A stretch of 18,848 nucleotides of DNA, taken from assembly GCA_020853155.1 (NCBI GenBank), contig JADYZL010000624.1:1-18848 (forward strand). Direction: 5' to 3'. The stretch comes from Bryobacterales bacterium. Lineage in GTDB: Bacteria > Acidobacteriota > Terriglobia > Bryobacterales > Bryobacteraceae. This document shows positions 15,547 through 18,848 of this stretch, one piece after another (the first letter of the stretch is position 1; every line of letters starts with the position of its first letter). Made by a program: the position numbers and the translations under genes. The notes under the pieces are model-generated. The model was given only the letters and a program-made list of their open reading frames with translations, did no database searches and was not told where the DNA came from.

Positions 15547-16704
15547 ATGCTTAAGGTGGCAATCGTAGGATGTGGGAAGATTGCGGACGATCACGCTTCC
15601 CAGATCGAGCGAATTCGGGATTGCCGGATCGTTGCGGTGTGTGACCGTGAACCCCTTATGGCCCGGCAACTTTGCGAAAGGTTTGCCGTCGAGCGGTACT
15701 TCAGCGATGTGGCGGAAATGCTGCGGTTGGCGGCGCCGGATGTTGTGCACGTGACTTCTCCTCCGGAGTCGCACTTTGAGATCGCCAAGTTGTGCCTGGA
15801 GAACAACTGCCACGTATATGTCGAAAAGCCATTCACGTTATACGCCGCCGAGGCCCGGCGGTTGATTGCGATTGCGGAGGAGCGGGGCTTAAAGATCACC
15901 GCCGGCCATGATGCCCAGTTCAGTCATGTAAGCCGGCGGATGCGTGAAGCCGTGCAAGGCGGATTCCTCGGTGGACCACCAGTTCATATTGAAAGTTACT
16001 ATTGCTACTCGCTGGGCGGCGATCCCTACGCTGACGCACTGCTAGGGGATAAGGGTCACTGGGTTCGCCGCTTGCCTGGCAAGCTGCTGCAGAACATCAT
16101 CAGCCACGGGATTGCCCGTATCGCCGAGTTTCTGGTCACTGAGTCGCCAGTCGTTATTGCCCACGGCTTTCCGAGTCCTTACCTGCAAAGCGCCGGCGAA
16201 ACGGAACTCATCGATGAACTGAGGGTGATTATCTGTGAGGAGAAGCGTACGACGGCCTTCTTTACTTTCTCATCGCAAATGCGCCCCGCGCTGCATCAAC
16301 TCCGGCTTTACGGGCCCAAGAACGGTCTCATCTTGGACCAAGACAGCGAAACTCTGGTGAAACTGCGCGGTGCGAAGCGCCTGAGCTATCTTCAGAAGTT
16401 CGCGCCTCCTATCGACTTCGTGAGGCAGTACATGAACAATTTCGCTGGAAACGCCAAGCGATTTCTGCGAAACGACTTTCATATGAAGGCGGGGATGAAG
16501 TACCTAATCGAAGCGTTCTATGGCTCGATTGCTCAGGGGGCTCCGCCACCGATTCCATACCGGGAGATTGTCTTGACGGCCACCATCATGGATGCAATCA
16601 TCGCGCAGGTTGAGCCTCAAAATCGCCAAGCCGATTGTGTCCATGGCGCTAACGATCTGACGCCCGGAAATGTACGTACTGGGAATTCGAAGAGGGGATT
16701 ATGA
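15547..16704 (+). CDS. Gfo/Idh/MocA-family oxidoreductase
   Basis: 385 residues; ATG 15547 has GGAG (15537-15540) six nt upstream. The N-terminal dinucleotide fold is VAIVGCGKIADDH (4-16), with the family's HVTSPPESHFEIA and the lysine motif HVYVEKPFTLYA (89-100, K94). The mid-domain GHDAQFSH replaces the frequent GHNxRF, so the sugar-site asparagine is missing. These enzymes oxidise or reduce sugar or sugar-nucleotide hydroxyls with NAD(P); WlbA, which makes a 3-keto-UDP-GlcNAcA, is a member of polysaccharide loci. Together with the upstream SDR it may build or rearrange a keto-sugar. The last ~25 residues after IIAQVEP look like an unconserved tail. Its stop lies 11 bp from the convergent beta-helix gene. 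Confidence 0.92.
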   Translation: MLKVAIVGCGKIADDHASQIERIRDCRIVAVCDREPLMARQLCERFAVERYFSDVAEMLRLAAPDVVHVTSPPESHFEIAKLCLENNCHVYVEKPFTLYAAEARRLIAIAEERGLKITAGHDAQFSHVSRRMREAVQGGFLGGPPVHIESYYCYSLGGDPYADALLGDKGHWVRRLPGKLLQNIISHGIARIAEFLVTESPVVIAHGFPSPYLQSAGETELIDELRVIICEEKRTTAFFTFSSQMRPALHQLRLYGPKNGLILDQDSETLVKLRGAKRLSYLQKFAPPIDFVRQYMNNFAGNAKRFLRNDFHMKAGMKYLIEAFYGSIAQGAPPPIPYREIVLTATIMDAIIAQVEPQNRQADCVHGANDLTPGNVRTGNSKRGL

Positions 16705-16715
16705 ACGGGCAGTCC

Positions 16716-18122
16716 TTAAAGCCCAGTCGCTTGGAATGCTGTTGGCGCACGGGGTGGCGTGGCTGCGCCTGCGCCGCCACGCAAAGGGTGCGGGTAAGTA
16801 TAAGGCTTGTAGCTCGAGATGCTGGACGGTCTAGAGGCACCGGAGAAATAGTCACGGCCTTCTTGGATATAGGTTCGTTCCAGGCTGGTCGGGACGGCTG
16901 GACTGATGAGGGCGCCACTGGGAGTGCGGTTATTCCAAACGTAGGTGTTAAATACTTGCTGCGGCAGCGGCCACGCGGACCCATTTGTGACCTTCGCAAG
17001 CCAGGGAGCCGTGGCGGCCCACTGGGCGCCAGGCGGGACAGGCCACGGAGGCATTAGACCCAGTTTGTTCGTAGTGTCACATCCTCCTGATTCTGCTCGA
17101 TACTCGTTGAACTCAATGTCGTGGCCAGACGTGATGACATTATCATAGATCAGCCAGCTTCCACCCCTTATCTGCAAGGCACGGTTGAATCCTGAACCGG
17201 AAATGGTATTCGCATAGATCTCGCCCCCGCGTGCTCCCACTCCATTGCTTGATACGATGCATAGCCCATGAGCATCATGAAGATCCGCATTGTTATCCGG
17301 GAAGTTATTGAGGAAAGTGTTGTAACGGGAAACGTAGCGTGCTCCCAGTTCGGAGGAAATGTAGTGGCGCATGTGCCCGGGAGCATTCGACGTATGTTCG
17401 AAGAGATTATCCTCGATGAAAACGGAGTTGACGTCTCCGTAGGCGAAATTACCTGTCCACCCGTCGCATCCCCAGCATTGGTTTGAACCACTAGGATGCC
17501 AGTAGTTCCAGATCTGGATGTTATAAGGACCATAGGATGGATCGTTTCTTCGCCACGTATTGCGGAACGTGTTATTGTCGATCGCCCCATAGAGATCTCC
17601 TTGATCGGACCAGATGGCAACCATTCGAGATCCGGAAATAGTATCGAAGTAATTGTTGTCCAGCCGGAATCCTCCAAGGCCGCTTGTCCCCATTCCTCGG
17701 CCCGTGACTTTGATAAACGGGTCCGCTGTACCCGAATTGGGAGCGAACCTGAACCCGCTGATGCGGGATATCGCATGGCTCGGACCGATGGCCATGGTGA
17801 TGGCGATTGGCTGATTGCTGATCACCGTCAAGGGAAATACCGCAGAAGCTTTGGGCGTGTTCGTCGCTCCGTCTACCAGCAGCGTAACGCCTTTTGAACT
17901 GGGAATTGAGACCAGCGAAGTCCACGTGACGGAACCGGTACACGTCAATCGAACAGTGTCCCCATCCTGCGCTGAAGAAATTGCCGAGTTGACTGCGTTG
18001 GCGGAACAATCCGACGGGCCCACGGTGACGACCGCGGCCTCAGCCGGCGATACAGTTGTGCCTACCAATAGGAGTGAAGCTATTGCGACTACCGCTGTCG
18101 AGAGGACGAAGCGTTTCTGCAT
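16716..18122 (-). CDS. Secreted right-handed parallel beta-helix protein
   Basis: 468 residues, read from ATG 18122 down to TAA at 16718-16716. ATG 18122 has AGAAGG nine nt upstream; the in-frame ATG 18131 abuts that site and is less likely. Residues 1-29 are a Sec signal peptide (basic QKR, hydrophobic core, AEA-A cleavage). Then comes an N-terminal cap with C39 and C61 and many repeats of the beta-helix type, with Asn-ladder phrases such as FRLDNNYFDTI, GAIDNNTFRNT, VFIEDNLFEHT, SRYNTFLNNF, GEIYANTIS and WLIYDNVITSG. This is the pectate-lyase-like fold of polysaccharide lyases, epimerases and phage-type depolymerases. The end (YTYPHPL, then a Pro-rich linker) suggests a short or missing C-terminal domain. 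It is the only - strand gene here and may bind or cut the polysaccharide; no catalytic residues can be named. Confidence 0.9.
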   Translation of the reverse strand: MQKRFVLSTAVVAIASLLLVGTTVSPAEAAVVTVGPSDCSANAVNSAISSAQDGDTVRLTCTGSVTWTSLVSIPSSKGVTLLVDGATNTPKASAVFPLTVISNQPIAITMAIGPSHAISRISGFRFAPNSGTADPFIKVTGRGMGTSGLGGFRLDNNYFDTISGSRMVAIWSDQGDLYGAIDNNTFRNTWRRNDPSYGPYNIQIWNYWHPSGSNQCWGCDGWTGNFAYGDVNSVFIEDNLFEHTSNAPGHMRHYISSELGARYVSRYNTFLNNFPDNNADLHDAHGLCIVSSNGVGARGGEIYANTISGSGFNRALQIRGGSWLIYDNVITSGHDIEFNEYRAESGGCDTTNKLGLMPPWPVPPGAQWAATAPWLAKVTNGSAWPLPQQVFNTYVWNNRTPSGALISPAVPTSLERTYIQEGRDYFSGASRPSSISSYKPYTYPHPLRGGAGAATPPRAPTAFQATGL

Positions 18123-18210
18123 GGAGTGCATCCTTCTGTGGAATCTTCCTTAAGGGATCTTTATCTGAAGTTGTCCTCGCCAATCGCCAACCGATGTGTG
18201 TGGGCTGGCA

Positions 18211-18230
18211 ATGACGGCCTTATGACCGCC
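18211..18230. repeat. Short 11-bp-phased direct repeat
   Basis: ATGACGGCC (18211-18219) and ATGACCGCC (18222-18230) match at 8 of 9 bases and are spaced one helical turn apart, about 90 bp upstream of the beta-helix start codon. A regulator binding site is possible; the repeat is short enough to be chance. Confidence 0.25.
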
Positions 18231-18427
18231 GACCCTGTCGCGAGAGCGGCTTCCGGGGCGCCACCCTCGCCACGTTGTGCCGTAAAGCGAAAGCCTGCAA
18301 GTCAATGTAAATAAATCTCTTGTGTTGCTATGAGCGAGTTCAGATTCTGTCCAAGATCAAAGCACAATGTATCACAGGCGCGCGATACTCAACGGTTGTG
18401 TAGTGTCAAAACGGCCTGAAGATTCTC

Positions 18428-18449
18428 TTAACCCGGTCCGAAGGATTAA
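18428..18449. repeat. Imperfect inverted repeat, possible operator
   Basis: TTAACCC (18428-18434) and GGATTAA (18443-18449) form an inverted repeat with one mismatch and an 8-bp spacer, about 110 bp upstream of the RmlC start. It could be an operator or a small hairpin; a 7-bp arm is weak evidence. Confidence 0.25.
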
Positions 18450-18560
18450 CTCTCTGGCTGTTGCCGTCTGGGCCCGCCGCAGGAGCGGTGGCGATGCGTG
18501 CGGCGCGAATCTCGTTAGTCATAGTTAAGCTCATGTACAGGCAGTAAAGAGAGTCATCCA

Positions 18561-18848
18561 ATGCTCTTCCGGCTGACACACTTGCACGGAGTTGTCGAAA
18601 TCCTTCCTGAGCTCAGGACCGACGACCGGGGGTTCTTTGCGCGCACCTGGTGCAGCCAGGAGTTCCAGAACGCCGGGCTCAATCCCAATGTTGTGCAATG
18701 CAGCATTTCTTTCAACCTGACGAAGGGCACTCTCCGCGGCATGCACTATCAAGCAGCGCCTCATGCCGAGAACAAGCTGGTGCGCTGCGCCATGGGCGCC
18801 ATATACGACGTGGCGCTCGACCTCCGGCCAGAATCGCCGACCTTCAAA
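18561..18848 (+). CDS. rfbC: dTDP-4-dehydrorhamnose 3,5-epimerase-like protein (RmlC), N-terminal part
   Basis: Runs off the window after 96 codons. ATG 18561 has GAGAG (18549-18553) seven nt upstream. The visible part matches RmlC cupin epimerases: VVEILPELRTDDRGFFARTW (11-30), VQCSISFNLTKGTLRGMHYQ (45-64) with the catalytic histidine H62 and R59, then PHAENKLVRCAMGAIYDVALDLRP with the substrate-site lysine K72. RmlC epimerises C3 and C5 of dTDP-4-keto-6-deoxyglucose in dTDP-L-rhamnose synthesis; some close relatives are 3-epimerases or serve other dTDP-deoxysugars. The later catalytic Asp/Tyr is beyond the window. It is separated from the main operon by the - strand gene, so it probably begins a second transcription unit of the same locus. 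Confidence 0.9.
   Translation, partial: MLFRLTHLHGVVEILPELRTDDRGFFARTWCSQEFQNAGLNPNVVQCSISFNLTKGTLRGMHYQAAPHAENKLVRCAMGAIYDVALDLRPESPTFK

Larger units (their letters stand above)
18123..18560. promoter_or_regulatory. 438-bp divergent intergenic region
   Basis: This stretch separates the start of the beta-helix gene (- strand) from the start of the RmlC gene (+ strand) and must hold the promoters of both. No convincing coding frame is seen. On the - strand a TTGACA box lies at 18409-18404 but its spaced -10 (TATCGC) is poor; on the + strand no good -35/-10 pair was found. AT-rich patches (around 18303-18318) and the small repeats listed separately are the only structure. No riboswitch or tRNA was recognised. 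Confidence 0.5.

Noticed and set aside
16701..17057. 118-codon + strand frame starting ATGA at the oxidoreductase stop, with a GAGGGG ribosome site
   Set aside because: It is antisense to the clearly real C-terminus of the beta-helix protein and its translation is Arg/Cys-rich with no recognisable fold. I kept only the start signal, as a hint of a lost gene.
17168..17776. 202-codon - strand frame inside the beta-helix gene, in another phase
   Set aside because: Low-complexity Ser/Thr/Ile-rich translation caused by the Asn-rich repeats of the real gene; no start signal.
18240..18330. Possible c-di-GMP-I riboswitch (GCGAAAGC tetraloop hairpin near AAAGC...GCAAG)
   Set aside because: The GCGAAAGC hairpin is there, but the conserved ACGCAAAGCC segment and the second helix of the aptamer are not seen on either strand.
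1..18848. CRISPR arrays, tRNA or rRNA genes, insertion sequences, attachment sites
   Set aside because: I looked for regular repeats, transposase-like proteins and tRNA-like ends with CCA and saw none.

Overview
This window is one stretch of a surface-polysaccharide (O-antigen or exopolysaccharide) biosynthesis locus from a moderately GC-rich bacterium. The densely packed genes (4-bp ATGA/GTGA overlaps, gaps mostly under 110 bp), the mix of families (Wzx-type flippase, FemAB/GNAT-like transferase, two NodB-fold deacetylases, DUF354, GT-B and GT2 glycosyltransferases, O-antigen ligase) and the secreted beta-helix protein remind me of soil Acidobacteriota (Bryobacter/Solibacter-like). That taxonomic guess is inference only: there is no rRNA, tRNA or housekeeping marker here.

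Layout. At 1-1438 a hexapeptide acyltransferase (5' end cut off by the window) overlaps a DegT/FdtB-like sugar aminotransferase, together suggesting an N-acylated 3-amino-3,6-dideoxyhexose. At 1461-5873 are a possible 27-codon leader ORF, a Wzx flippase, a small membrane protein, a CgeB-like GT-B glycosyltransferase and an unusual tandemly duplicated cysteine-rich protein of unknown function. At 5889-7891 a polysaccharide deacetylase is coupled to a FemAB-like transferase. At 7987-10301 a DUF354 GT-B-like protein overlaps a probable alpha/alpha-toroid protein. At 10342-16704 are an O-antigen ligase/polymerase, a second, classical NodB-type deacetylase, two GT2 glycosyltransferases, an extended SDR epimerase/dehydratase and a Gfo/Idh/MocA oxidoreductase. 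All of these are on the + strand and could be one long transcription unit.

At 16716-18122 a single gene on the - strand encodes a secreted parallel beta-helix protein, ending only 11 bp from the convergent oxidoreductase stop. A 438-bp non-coding divergent region (18123-18560) follows, then the start of an RmlC-type dTDP-4-keto-6-deoxysugar 3,5-epimerase that runs off the window.

Working model: sugar-nucleotide enzymes (acyltransferase, aminotransferase, SDR, Gfo/Idh, RmlC) supply modified deoxysugars; GT2, GT-B and possibly DUF354 proteins assemble a lipid-linked repeat unit; Wzx flips it; the Wzy/WaaL-type protein polymerises or ligates it; deacetylases and the FemAB-like protein tailor it; the secreted beta-helix protein may bind or cut the product. 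No initiating phosphoglycosyltransferase and no Wza/Wzc export genes are in the window, so the locus extends beyond both ends.
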